The notes beneath the pieces were generated by a model. The model was not told the DNA's origin. It saw nothing but the letters and a program-made list of their open reading frames with translations, and made no database searches. From Utricularia gibba (lineage: Eukaryota; Streptophyta; Magnoliopsida; Lamiales; Lentibulariaceae), in contig NEEC01000238.1 of the NCBI GenBank assembly GCA_002189035.1, positions 1 to 42,883 on the forward strand: a DNA stretch of 42,883 nt. Reading direction: 5' to 3'. Within the stretch, counting starts at the first letter, position 1. Each line of letters begins with the position of its first letter. Below, in pieces: positions 13,580 to 25,918 of this stretch. The translations under genes and the position numbers were made by a program.

Positions 13580-14203
13580 GCATGCGGTTGAGAAAACCAT
13601 TTTGGGTGCTCATGAAATCCTAACTTCAATAACTGCATCACGATTTTCGTCGAGTAGGACCCGATGTGGCAAAGGAGTCAGACCGAACCTATGGTCAGAA
13701 CGAAGTTCCAAAAGACATCACCGCCCAGAAACGACAAGCTTTTCCTTGAGAAACCATGTAGGCAGCCTATTAAAACCCAACGTTAATAAATGCATCACTT
13801 TTTTTGCAGGCTAAAAATGACTCTGGGCGAGCCCGACTCGACCTTTTGCCGATACCGTGCCCCACTAGAGCGCCTCCTCAACTACAAAGCATGCGATTGA
13901 CAAAAGCATTTTGGGTGCTCATGAAATCCTAACTTCAATAACTGCATCACGATTTTCGTCGAGTAGGACCAGATTTGGCAAAGGAGTCAGACCGAACCTT
14001 GGTCAGAACGAAGTTCACAACGACATCACCCGCCCAAAAACGACAAGCTTTTCCTTGAGAAAACCATTGAGGCAGCCTATTAAAACCAACCGTTAATAAA
14101 TGCATCAAGTTTTTTGCCGAGCTACAAATGACTATGGGCCCGAGCTCGACTCGACCTCCTACTCGATACCGTTGCCCCACGAGAGCACCTTATCAAATAT
14201 AAA

Positions 14204-14513
14204 GCATGCGGTTGAGAAAACCATTTTGGGTGCTCATGAATCCTAACTTCAATAACTGCATCACGATTTTCGTCGAGTAGGACCCGATGTGGCAAAGGAG
14301 TCAGACCGAACCTATGGTCAGAACGAAGTTCCAAAAGACATCACCCGCCAGAAACGACAAGCTTTTCCTTGAGAAACTATGTAGGCAGCCTATAAAGCCG
14401 AACGTTAATAAATGCATCAATTTTTTTTGCCGGGCTACAAATGACTCTGGGCCGAGCTCGACTCGACCTCCTGCTCGATACCGTTGCCCCACGAGAGTGC
14501 CTTATCAAATAAA
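14204..14513 (+). repeat. Single C unit interrupting the A-B run
   Basis: GAATCC, CCTATGGTC, TTCCAAAAGAC, ACTATGTAGG, AAAGCCGAACG, CATCAA plus eight Ts, GCCGGGC, CTCTGGG and GAGAGTGCC. The front half shares the CCTATGG and CCAAAAG states with type A; the back half is C. This suggests exchange between A and C near the HindIII site. The same arrangement is seen in the isolated C unit at 20990. Confidence 0.7.
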
Positions 14514-15752
14514 GCATGCGGTTGAGAAAACCATTTTGGGTGCTCATGAATCCTAACTTCAATAACTGCATCACGATTTTCGTCGAGTAGGACCCGATGT
14601 GGCAAAGGAGTCAGACCGAACCTATGGTCAGAACGAAGTTCCAAAAGACATCACCGCCCAGAAACGACAAGCTTTTCCTTGAGAAACCATGTAGGCAGCC
14701 TATTAAAACCAACGTTAATAAATGCATCACTTTTTTTGACGGCTAAAAATGACTCTGGGAGCGAGCCCGACTCGACCTTTTGCCCGATACCGTGCCCCAC
14801 TAGAGCGCCTCCTCAACTACAAAGCATGCGATTGACAAAAGCATTTTGGGTGCTCATGAAATCCTAACTTCAATAACTGCATCACGATTTTCGTCGAGTA
14901 GGACCAGATTGGCAAAGGAGACAGACCGAACCTTGGTCAGAACGAAGTTCACAACGACATCACCCGCCCAAAAACGACAAGCTTTTCCTTGAGAAACCAT
15001 TGAGGCAGCCTATTAAAACCAACCGTTAATAAATGCATCAAGTTTTTTGCCGAGCTACAAATGACTATGGGCCCGAGCTCGACTCGACCTCCTACTCGAT
15101 ACCGTTGCCCCACGAGAGCCTTATCAAATATAAAGCATGCGGTTGAGAAAACCATTTTGGGTGCTCATGAAATCCTAACTTCAATAACTGCATCACGATT
15201 TTCGTCGAGTAGGACCGATGTGGCAAAGGAGTCAGACCGAACCTATGGTCAGAACGAAGTTCCAAAAGACATCACCCGCCAGAAACGACAAGCTTTTCCT
15301 TGAGAAACCATGTAGGCAGCCTATTAAAACCCAACGTTAATAAATGCATCAATTTTTTTGCCAGGCTAAAATGACTCTGGGCGAGCTCGACTCGACCTTT
15401 GCCCGATACCGTGCCCCACTAGAGCGCCTCCAACTAAAAGCATGCGATTGACAAAAGCATTTTGGGTGCTCATGAAATCCTAACTTCAATAACTGCATCA
15501 CGATTTTCGTCGAGTAGGACCAGATTTGGCAAAGGAGACAGACCGAACCTTGGGTCAGAACGAAGTTCACAACGACATCACCCGCCCAAAAACGACAAGC
15601 TTTTCCTTGAGAAAACCATTGAGGCAGCCTATTAAAACCAACGTTAATAAATGCATCAAGTTTTTTGCCGAGCTACAAATGACTATGGGCCCGAGCTCGA
15701 CTCGACCTCCTACTCGATACCGTTGCCCACGAGAGCACTTATCAAATATAAA

Positions 15753-16372
15753 GCATGCGGTTGAGAAAACCATTTTGGGTGCTCATGAAATCCTAACTTC
15801 AATAACTGCATCACGATTTTCGTCGAGTAGGACCAGATTTGGCAAAGGTCAGACCGAACCTTGGGTCAGAACGAAGTTCACAACGACATCACCCGCCCAA
15901 AAACGACAAGCTTTTCCTTGAGAAAACATGTAGGCAGCTATTAAAACCAACGTTAATAAATGCATCAAGTTTTTTGCCGAGCTACAAATGACTATGGCCC
16001 GAGCTCGACTCGACCTCCTGCTCGATACCGTTGCCCCACGAGAGCGCCTTATCAAATATAAAGCATGCGGTTGAGAAAACCATTTTGGGTGCTCATGAAT
16101 CCTAACTTCAATAACTGCATCACGATTTTCGTCGAGTAGGACCGATGTGGCAAAGGAGTCAGACCGAACTATGGTCAGAACGAAGTTCCAAAAGACATCA
16201 CCCGCCCAGAAACGACAAGCTTTTCCTTGAGAAACTATGTAGGCAGCCTAATAAAGCCGAACGTTAATAAATGCATCAATTTTTTTTGCCGGGCTACAAA
16301 TGACTCTGGGACGAGCTCGACTCGACCTCCTGCTCGATACCGTTGCCCCACGAGAGCCTTATCAAATATAAA
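15753..16372 (+). repeat. B'-C pair inserted in the A-B block
   Basis: Unit 15753 has B-type CCAGATTTGG but starts GGTTGAG and has TGTAGGCAGCTATT and TGCTCGAT, so it is B'-like. Unit 16063 is C (GAATCC, AATAAAGCCGAACG, GCCGGGC). It sits between A-B runs in the same way as 10474-11094 and 23455-24057. Confidence 0.75.
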
Positions 16373-18839
16373 GCATGCGGTTGAGAAAACCATTTTGGGT
16401 GCTCATGAAATCCTAACTTCAATAACTGCATCACGATTTTCGTCGAGTAGGACCCGATGTGGCAAAGGAGTCAGACCGAACTATGGTCAGAACGAAGTTC
16501 CAAAGACATCACCCGCCAGAAACGACAAGCTTTTCCTTGAGAAACCATGTAGGCAGCCTATTAAAACCAACGTTAATAAATGCATCACTTTTTTTGACGG
16601 CTAAAAATGACTCTGGGAGCGAGCCCGACTCGACCTTTTGCCGATACCGTGCCCCACTAGAGCACTCCTCAACTACAAAGCATGCGATTGAAAAAGCATT
16701 TTGGGTGCTCATGAAATCCTAACTTCAATAACTGCATCACGATTTTCGTCGAGTAGGACCATTGGCAAAGGAGACAGACCGAACCTTGGGTCAGAACGAA
16801 GTTCACAACGACATCACCCGCCAAAAACGACAAGCTTTTCCTTGAGAAAACCATTGAGGCAGCCTATTAAAACCAACCGTTAATAAATGCATCAAGTTTT
16901 TTGCCGAGCTACAAATGACTATGGGCCCGAGCTCGACTCGACCTCCTACTCGATACCGTTGCCCCACGAGAGCCTTATCAAATATAAAGCATGCGGTTGA
17001 GAAAACCATTTTGGGTGCTCATGAAATCCTAACTTCAATAACTGCATCACGATTTTCGTCGAGTAGGACCCGATGTGGCAAAGGAGTCAGACCGAACCTA
17101 TGGTCAGAACGAAGTTCCAAAAGACATCACCCGCCCAGAAACGACAAGCTTTTCCTTGAGAAACCATGTAGGCAGCCTATTAAAACCAACGTTAATAAAT
17201 GCATCACTTTTTTTGACAGGCTAAAAATGACTCTGGGCGAGCCGACTCGACCTTTTGCCCGATACCGTGCCCCACTAGAGCGCCTCCTCAACTACAAAAG
17301 CATGCGATTGACAAAAGCATTTTGGGTGCTCATGAAATCCTAACTTCAATAACTGCATCACGATTTTCGTCGAGTAGGACCAGATTGGCAAAGGAGACAG
17401 ACCGAACCTTGGGTCAGAACGAAGTTCACAACGACATCACCCGCCAAAAAACGACAAGCTTTTCCTTGAGAAACATTGAGGCAGCCTGTTAATAAATGCA
17501 TCAAGTTTTTTGCCGAGCTACAAATGACTATGGGCCCGAGCTCGACTCGACCTCCTACTCGATACCGTTGCCCCACGAGAGCACTTATCAAATATAAAGC
17601 ATGCGGTTGAGAAAACCATTTTGGGTGCTCATGAAATCCTAACTTCAATAACTGCATCACGATTTTCGTCGAGTAGGACCGATGTGGCAAAGGAGTCAGA
17701 CCGAACCTATGGTCAGAACGAAGTTCCAAAAGACATCACCCGCCAGAAACGACAAGCTTTTCCTTGAGAAACCATGTAGGCAGCCTATTAAAACCCAACG
17801 TTAATAAATGCATCAATTTTTTGACAGGGCTAAAAATGACTCTGGGAGCGAGCCGACTCGACCTTTTGCCCGATACCGTGCCCACTAGAGCGCCTCCTCA
17901 ACTACAAAGCATGCGATTGACAAAAGCATTTTGGGTGCTCATGAATCCTAACTTCAATAACTGCATCACGATTTTCGTCGAGTAGGACCAGATTGGCAAA
18001 GGAGACAGACCGAACCTTGGGTCAGAACGAAGTTCACAACGACATCCCCGCCAAAAACGACAAGCTTTTCCTTGAGAAACCATTGAGGCAGCCTATTAAA
18101 ACCAACCGTTAATAAATGCATCAAGTTTTTTTGCCGAGCTACAAATGACTATGGCCCGAGCTCGACTCGACCTCCTACTCGATACCGTTGCCCCACGAGA
18201 GCCCTTATCAAATATAAAGCATGCGGTTGAGAAAACCATTTTGGGTGCTCATGAAATCCTAACTTCAATAACTGCATCACGATTTTCGTCGAGTAGGACC
18301 CGATGTGGCAAAGGAGTCAGACCGAACCTATGGTCAGAACGAAGTTCAAAAGACATCACCCGCCAGAAACGACAAGCTTTTCCTTGAGAAACCATGTAGG
18401 CAGCCTATTAAAACCCAACGTTAATAAATGCATCACTTTTTTTTGACAGGCTAAAATGACTCTGGGAGCGAGCCCGACTCGACCTTTTTGCCGATACCGT
18501 GCCCACTAGAGCCTCCTCAACTACAAAGCATGCGATTGACAAAAGCATTTTGGGTGCTCATGAAATCCTAACTTCAATAACTGCATCACGATTTTCGTCG
18601 AGTAGGACCAGATTGGCAAAGGAGACAGACCGAACCTTGGTCAGAACGAAGTTCACAACGACATCACCCGCCCAAAAACGACAAGCTTTTCCTTGAGAAA
18701 ACCATTGAGGCAGCCTATTAAAACCAACCGTTAATAAATGCATCAAGTTTTTTGCCGAGCTACAAATGACTATGGGCCCGAGCTCGACTCGACCTCCTAC
18801 TCGATACCGTTGCCCCACGAGAGCCTTATCAAATATAAA
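16373..18839 (+). repeat. Second long A-B dimer run (4 dimers)
   Basis: Eight units in A-B alternation: A at 16373, 16989, 17599, 18219; B at 16680, 17300, 17909, 18528. Unit 17300 is only 299 bp because about 13 bases around 17487 are missing, so GCAGCCT runs straight into GTTAATAAATG. Confidence 0.88.
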
Positions 18840-19143
18840 GCATGCGGTTGAGAAAACCATTTTGGGTGCTCATGAAATCCTAACTTCAATAACTGCATCA
18901 CGATTTTCGTCGAGTAGGACCCGATGTGGCAAAGGAGTCAGACCGAACCTATGGTCAGAACGAAGTTCCAAAAGACATCACCCCGCCAGAAACGACAAGC
19001 TTTTCCTTGAGAAACCATGTAGGCAGCCTATTAAAACCCAACGTTAATAAATGCATCAATTTTTTTGCGGCTACAAATGACTCTGGGCGAGCCCGACTCG
19101 ACCTGCCGATACCGTTGCCCACAGAGCGCTCCTCAAATATAAA

Positions 19144-19440
19144 GCATGCGATTGAAAAAACATTTTGGGTGCTCATGAAATCCTAACTTCAATAACTGCA
19201 TCACGATTTTCGTCGAGTAGGACCGATAAAGGAGTCAGACCGAACTTGGTCAGAACGAAGTTCCAAAAGACATCACCGCCAAAAACGACAAGCTTTTCCT
19301 TGAGAAACTTGAGGCAGCCTATTAAAACCAACGTTAATAAATGCATCAAGTTTTTTGCCGAGCTACAAAATGACTCTGGGCCGAGCTCGACTCGACCTCC
19401 TCGATACGTTGCCCCACGAGAGCACCTTATCAAATATAAA
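19144..19440 (+). repeat. Chimeric satellite unit
   Basis: Starts GATTGA like B, then has GGAGTCAG and TTCCAAAAGAC like A, then TTGAGG, CAAG plus T tract and GCCGAGC like B, then CTCTGGG like C, and CACC near its end. It is 297 bp with visible losses (GACCGATAAAGG, CTCCTCGATACG). Either several exchanges are stacked in one unit or the consensus here is a blend of types. The neighbouring unit 18840 is also atypical, with GTTGCCCACAGAGCGC near its end. Confidence 0.65.
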
Positions 19441-22213
19441 GCATGCGGTTGAGAAAACATTTTGGGTGCTCATGAAATCCTAACTTCAATAACTGCATCA
19501 CGATTTTCGTCGAGTAGGACCCGATGTGGCAAAGGAGTCAGACCGAACCTATGGTCAGAACGAAGTTCCAAAAGACATCACCCGCCAGAAACGACAAGCT
19601 TTTCCTTGAGAAAATGTAGGCAGCCTATAAAACCAACGTTAATAAATGCATCAATTTTTTTTGCGGGCTACAAATGACTCTGGGCCCGAGCTCGACTCGA
19701 CCTCCTGCGATACCGTTGCCCCACGAGAGTGCCTTATCAAATATAAAGCATGCGTTGAGAAAACCATTTTGGGTGCTCATGAATCCTAACTTCAATAACT
19801 GCATCACGATTTTCGTCGAGTAGGACCCGATGTGGCAAAGGAGTCAGACCGAACCTATGGTCAGAACGAAGTTCCAAAAGACATCACCCGCCAGAAACGA
19901 CAAGCTTTTCCTTGAGAAACCATGTAGGCAGCCTATTAAAACCAACGTTAATAAATGCATCACTTTTTTGACAGGCTAAAAATGACTCTGGGAGCGAGCC
20001 CGACTCGACCTTTTGCCGATACCGTGCCCCACTAGAGCGCCTCCTCAACTACAAAGCATGCGATTGACAAAAGCATTTTGGGTGCTCATGAAATCCTAAC
20101 TTCAATAACTGCATCACGATTTTCGTCGAGTAGGACCAGATTGGGCAAAGGAGACAGACCGAACCTTGGGTCAGAACGAAGTTCACAACGACATCACCCG
20201 CCCAAAAACGACAAGCTTTTCCTTGAGAAAACCATTGAGGCAGCCTATTAAAACCAACCGTTAATAAATGCATCAAGTTTTTTGCCGAGCTACAAATGAC
20301 TATGGGCCCGAGCTCGACTCGACCTCCTACTCGATACCGTTGCCCACGAGAGCCTTATCAAATATAAAGCATGCGGTTGAGAAAACCATTTTGGGTGCTC
20401 ATGAAATCCTAACTTCAATAACTGCATCACGATTTTCGTCGAGTAGGACCCGATGTGGCAAAGGAGTCAGACCGAACCTATGGTCAGAACGAAGTTCCAA
20501 AAGACATCACCGCCCAGAAACGACAAGCTTTTCCTTGAGAAACCATGTAGGCAGCCTATTAAAACCCAACGTTAATAAATGCATCACTTTTTTTGACAGG
20601 CTAAAAATGACTCTGGGAGCGAGCCGACTCGACCTTTTGCCCGATACCGTGCCCACTAGAGCGCCTCCTCAACTACAAAGCATGCGATTGACAAAACATT
20701 TTGGGTGCTCATGAAATCCTAACTTCAATAACTGCATCACGATTTTCGTCGAGTAGGACCAGATTTGGCAAAGGAGTCAGACCGAACCTTGGTCAGAACG
20801 AAGTTCACAACGACATCACCCGCCAAAAACGACAAGCTTTTCCTTGAGAAAACCATTGAGGCAGCCTATTAAAACCAACCGTTAATAAATGCATCAAGTT
20901 TTTTGCCGAGCTACAAATGACTATGGGCCGAGCTCGACTCGACCTCCTACTCGATACCGTTGCCCACGAGAGCACTTATCAAATATAAAGCATGCGGTTG
21001 AGAAAACCATTTTGGGTGCTCATGAAATCCTAACTTCAATAACTGCATCACGATTTTCGTCGAGTAGGACCGATGTGGCAAAGGAGTCAGACCGAACCTA
21101 TGGTCAGAACGAAGTTCCAAAAGACATCACGCCCAGAAACGACAAGCTTTTCCTTGAGAAACTATGTAGGCAGCCTATAAAGCCAACGTTAATAAATGCA
21201 TCAATTTTTTTTGCCGGGCTACAAATGACTCTGGGCCGAGCTCGACTCGACTCCTGCTCGATACCGTTGCCCACGAGAGTGCCTTATCAAATATAAAGCA
21301 TGCGGTTGAGAAAACCATTTTGGGTGCTCATGAATCCTAACTTCAATAACTGCATCACGATTTTCGTCGAGTAGGACCCGATGTGGCAAAGGAGTCAGAC
21401 CGAACCTATGGTCAGAACGAAGTTCAAAAGACATCACCCGCCCAGAAACGACAAGCTTTTCCTTGAGAAACATGTAGGCAGCCTATTAAAACCAACGTTA
21501 ATAAATGCATCATTTTTTTGACAGGCTAAAAATGACTCTGGGAGCGAGCCCGACTCGACCTTTTGCCCGATACCGTGCCCCACTAGAGCGCCTCCTCAAC
21601 TACAAAGCATGCGATTGACAAAAGCATTTTGGGTGCTCATGAAATCCTAACTTCAATAACTGCATCACGATTTTCGTCGAGTAGGACCAGATTTGGCAAA
21701 GGAGTCAGACCGAACCTTGGTCAGAACGAAGTTCACAACGACATCACCGCCCAAAACGACAAGCTTTTCCTTGAGAAAATTGAGGCAGCCTATTAAAACC
21801 AACCGTTAATAAATGCATCAAGTTTTTTGCCGAGCTACAAATGACTATGGGCCGAGCTCGACTCGACCTACTCGATACCGTTGCCCCACGAGAGCACCTT
21901 ATCAAATATAAAGCATGCGGTTGAGAAAACCATTTTGGGTGCTCATGAAATCCTAACTTCAATAACTGCATCACGATTTTCGTCGAGTAGGACCCGATGT
22001 GGCAAAGGAGTCAGACCGAACCTATGGTCAGAACGAAGTTCAAAAGACATCACCCGCCCAGAAACGACAAGCTTTTCCTTGAGAAACCATGTAGGCAGCC
22101 TATTAAAACCAACGTTAATAAATGCATCAATTTTTTTGCAGGCTAAAATGACTCTGGGCGAGCCCGACTCGACCTTTGCCGATACCGTGCCCCACGAGCG
22201 CCTTCAATACAAA

Positions 22214-22833
22214 GCATGCGATTGAGAAAACCATTTTGGGTGCTCATGAAATCCTAACTTCAATAACTGCATCACGATTTTCGTCGAGTAGGACCCGATG
22301 TGGCAAAGGAGTCAGACCGAACCTTGGGTCAGAACGAAGTTCCAACGACATCACCCGCCAGAAACGACAAGCTTTTCCTTGAGAAACCATGTAGGCAGCC
22401 TATAAACCAACGTTAATAAATGCATCAATTTTTTTTTTGCCGGGCTACAAATGACTGGGCCCGAGCTCGACTCGACCTCCTGCTCGATACCGTTGCCCCA
22501 CGAGAGTGCCTTATCAAATATAAAGCATGCGGTTGAGAAAACCATTTTGGGTGCTCATGAAATCCTAACTTCAATAACTGCATCACGATTTTCGTCGAGT
22601 AGGACCCGATGTGGCAAAGGAGTCAGACCGAACCTATGGTCAGAACGAAGTTCAAAAGACATCACCCGCCCAGAAACGACAAGCTTTTCCTTGAGAAACC
22701 ATGTAGGCAGCCTATAAAACCAACGTTAATAAATGCATCAATTTTTTTGCCGGGCTACAAATGACTCTGGGCCGAGCTCGACTCGACCTCCTGCTCGATA
22801 CCGTTGCCCCACGAGAGCCTTATCAAATATAAA
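22214..22833 (+). repeat. C-C pair; first unit has a B-type start
   Basis: Unit 22214 starts GCATGCGATTGAG, as expected after an A unit, but then has C-like features (CCCGATGTGG, TTCCAACGAC, GCCGGGC, GAGAGTGCC) and the longest T tract I saw, ten Ts. Unit 22525 is front-A-like (CCTATGG, CAAAAG) and back-C-like. The type switch in 22214 lies between the start and the CCCGATG site, a stretch that includes the invariant core. Confidence 0.65.
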
Positions 22834-23454
22834 GCATGCGGTTGAGAAAACCATTTTGGGTGCTCATGAAATCCTAACTTCAATAACTGCATCACGATTT
22901 TCGTCGAGTAGGACCCGATGTGGCAAAGGAGTCAGACCGAACCTATGGTCAGAACGAAGTTCCAAAAGACATCACCCGCCAGAAACGACAAGCTTTTCCT
23001 TGAGAAACCATGTAGGCAGCCTATTAAAACCAACGTTAATAAATGCATCATTTTTTTGACAGGCTAAAAAATGACTCTGGGAGCGAGCCCGACTCGACCT
23101 TTTGCCGATACCGTGCCCACTAGAGCGCCTCCTCAACTACAAAGCATGCGATTGACAAAAGCATTTTGGGTGCTCATGAAATCCTAACTTCAATAACTGC
23201 ATCACGATTTTCGTCGAGTAGGACCAGATTTGGCAAAGGAGACAGACCGAACTTGGGTCAGAACGAAGTTCAAACGACATCACCCGCCCAAAAACGACAA
23301 GCTTTTCTTGAGAAACCATTGAGGCAGCCTATTAAAACCAACCGTTAATAAATGCATCAAGTTTTTTGCCGAGCTACAAATGACTATGGGCCCGAGCTCG
23401 ACTCGACCTCCTACTCGATACCGTTGCCCACGAGAGCACCTTATCAAATATAAA

Positions 23455-24057
23455 GCATGCGGTTGAGAAAACCATTTTGGGTGCTCATGAAATCCTAACT
23501 TCAATAACTGCATCACGATTTTCGTCGAGTAGGACCAGATTGGCAAAGGACAGACCGAACCTTGGGTCAGAACGAAGTTCACAACATCACCCGCCAAAAA
23601 CGACAAGCTTTTCTTGAGAAAACCATGTAGGCTATTAAAACCAACGTTAATAAATGCATCAAGTTTTTTGCCGAGCTACAAATGACTATGGGCCCGAGCT
23701 CGACTCGACCTCCTGCTCGATACCGTTGCCCCACGAGAGCGCCTCCTCAAATATAAAGCATGCGGTTGAGAAAACCATTTTGGGTGCTCATGAAATCCTA
23801 ACTTCAATAACTGCATCACGATTTTCGTCGAGTAGGACCGATGTGGCAAAGGAGTCAGACCGAACCTTGGTCAGAACGAAGTTCCAACGACATCACCGCC
23901 AAAAACGAAGCTTTTCCTTGAGAAACTATGTAGGCAGCCTAATAAAGCCAACGTTAATAAATGCATCAATTTTTTTTGCCGGGCTACAAATGACTCCGAG
24001 CTCGACTCGACCTCCTGCTCGATACCGTTGCCCCACGAGAGCCTTATCAAATATAAA
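23455..24057 (+). repeat. B'-C pair inserted in the A-B block
   Basis: Unit 23455 is B'-like with the CTCCTCAAAT ending; unit 23758 is C-like. Both carry several small losses (AAAGGACAG, CACAACATCACC, GTAGGCTATT, ACGAAGCTTTT, GACTCCGAG). This is the last such pair before block III begins. Confidence 0.7.
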
Positions 24058-25300
24058 GCATGCGGTTGAGAAAACCATTTTGGGTGCTCATGAATCCTAA
24101 CTTCAATAACTGCATCACGATTTTCGTCGAGTAGGACCCGATGTGGCAAAGGAGTCAGACCGAACCTATGGTCAGAACGAAGTTCCAAAAGACATCACCG
24201 CCAAAACGACAAGCTTTTCTTGAGAAACCATGTAGGCAGCCTATTAAAACCCAACGTTAATAAATGCATCACTTTTTTTTGACAGGCTAAAAATGACTCT
24301 GGGCGAGCCCGACTCGACCTTTTGCCGATACCGTGCCCCACTAGAGCGCCTCCTCAACTACAAAGCATGCGATTGAAAAGCATTTTGGGTGCTCATGAAA
24401 TCCTAACTTCAATAACTGCATCACGATTTTCGTCGAGTAGGACCAGATTTCAAAGGAGTCAGACCGAACCTTGGTCAGAACGAAGTTCACAACGACATCA
24501 CCCGCCCAAAAACGACAAGCTTTTCCTTGAGAAAACCATTGAGGCAGCCTATTAAAACCAACCGTTAATAAATGCATCAAGTTTTTTGCCGAGCTACAAA
24601 TGACTATGGGCCCGAGCTCGACTCGACCTCCTACTCGATACCGTTGCCCCACGAGAGCACCTTATCAAATATAAAGCATGCGGTTGAGAAAACCATTTTG
24701 GGTGCTCATGAAATCCTAACTTCAATAACTGCATCACGATTTTCGTCGAGTAGGACCCGATGTGGCAAAGGAGTCAGACCGAACCTATGGTCAGAACGAA
24801 GTTCCAAAAGACATCACCCGCCCAGAAACGACAAGCTTTTCCTTGAGAAACCATGTAGGCAGCCTATTAAACCCAACGTTAATAAATGCATCACTTTTTT
24901 GACAGGCTAAAAATGACTCTGGGAGCGAGCCCGACTCGACCTTTTGCCCGATACCGTGCCCACTAGAGCGCCTCCTCAACTACAAAGCATGCGATTGACA
25001 AAAGCATTTTGGGTGCTCATGAAATCCTAACTTCAATAACTGCATCACGATTTTCGTCGAGTAGGACCAGATTTGGCAAAGGAGACAGACCGAACCTTGG
25101 TCAGAACGAAGTTCACAACGACATCACCCGCCCAAAAACGACAAGCTTTTCCTTGAGAAAACCATTGAGGCAGCCTATTAAAACCAACCGTTAATAAATG
25201 CATCAAGTTTTTTGCCGAGCTACAAATGACTATGGGCCGAGCTCGACTCGACCTCCTACTCGATACCGTTGCCCCACGAGAGCACCTTATCAAATATAAA

Positions 25301-25918
25301 GCATGCGGTTGAGAAAACCATTTTGGGTGCTCATGAAATCCTAACTTCAATAACTGCATCACGATTTTCGTCGAGTAGGACCCGATGTGGCAAAGGAGTC
25401 AGACCGAACCTTGGTCAGAACGAAGTTCCAAAAGACATCACCCGCCCAGAAACGACAAGCTTTTCCTTGAGAAACCATGTAGGCAGCCTATTAAAACCCA
25501 ACGTTAATAAATGCATCAATTTTTTTGCGGCTACAAATGACTCTGGGCCGAGCTCGACTCGACCTCCTGCCGATACCGTGCCCCACGAGAGCGCCTCCTC
25601 AAATATAAAGCATGCGGTTGAGAAAAACATTTTGGGTGCTCATGAATCCTAACTTCAATAACTGCATCACGATTTTCGTCGAGTAGGACCCGATGTGGCA
25701 AAGGAGTCAGACCGAACCTTGGTCAGAACGAAGTTCACAACGACATCACCGCCCAAAAACGACAAGCTTTTCCTTGAGAAACCATTAGGCAGCCTATTAA
25801 AACCAACGTTAATAAATGCATCAAGTTTTTTGCCGAGCTACAAATGACTATGGGCCGAGCTCGACTCGACCTCCTACTCGATACCGTTGCCCCACGAGAG
25901 CACCTTATCAAATATAAA
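25301..25918 (+). repeat. Transition between A-B and B'-C blocks
   Basis: Unit 25301 begins A/C-like (GAAATCC, TTCCAAAAGAC, AAACCCAACG). It then has GAGCTCGACTCGACC with CCGTGCC and CACGAGAGCGCCTCCTC, mixing A and C endings. Unit 25610 is B-like in the back half (CAAG plus T tract, CTATGGG, TACTCGAT, GAGCACC) with a C-like front (GAATCC, CCCGATG, GGAGTCAG). From 25919 onward the alternation is B'-C, apart from the B-type unit at 28375 in a B' slot. Confidence 0.7.

Larger units (their letters stand above)
11095..14203 (+). repeat. Longest uninterrupted A-B dimer run (5 dimers)
   Basis: Ten units in perfect A-B alternation (A at 11095, 11706, 12333, 12953, 13580; B at 11395, 12018, 12642, 13267, 13889) over 3,109 bp, a mean dimer of about 622 bp. 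The first A, which follows a C unit, has GAATCC; the later As have GAAATCC. It is the best-formed stretch of the A-B higher-order repeat. Confidence 0.9.
8621..25300 (+). repeat. Block II: A-B dimer higher-order repeat with C and B'-C interruptions
   Basis: Fifty-four units: 22 A, 20 B, 3 B', 8 C and 1 chimera. Starts: 8621A 8918B 9228A 9539B 9852A 10162B 10474B' 10784C 11095A 11395B 11706A 12018B 12333A 12642B 12953A 13267B 13580A 13889B 14204C 14514A 14824B 15135A 15440B 15753B' 16063C 16373A 16680B 16989A 17300B 17599A 17909B 18219A 18528B 18840A 19144chimera 19441C 19748A 20056B 20369A 20680B 20990C 21298A 21607B 21913A 22214C 22525C 22834A 23144B 23455B' 23758C 24058A 24365B 24676A 24987B. 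An A unit ending CTCCTCAACTACAAAG (or a close variant) is almost always followed by GCATGCGATTG. The linkage therefore crosses the GCATGC site, and the true dimer boundary is not there. Confidence 0.88.

Noticed and set aside
18330-18360. Pol III B-box-like stretch around AAGTTCAAAAGAC
   Set aside because: It fails the terminal C of GWTCRANNC, has no paired A box, and arises from a local base loss in one unit.
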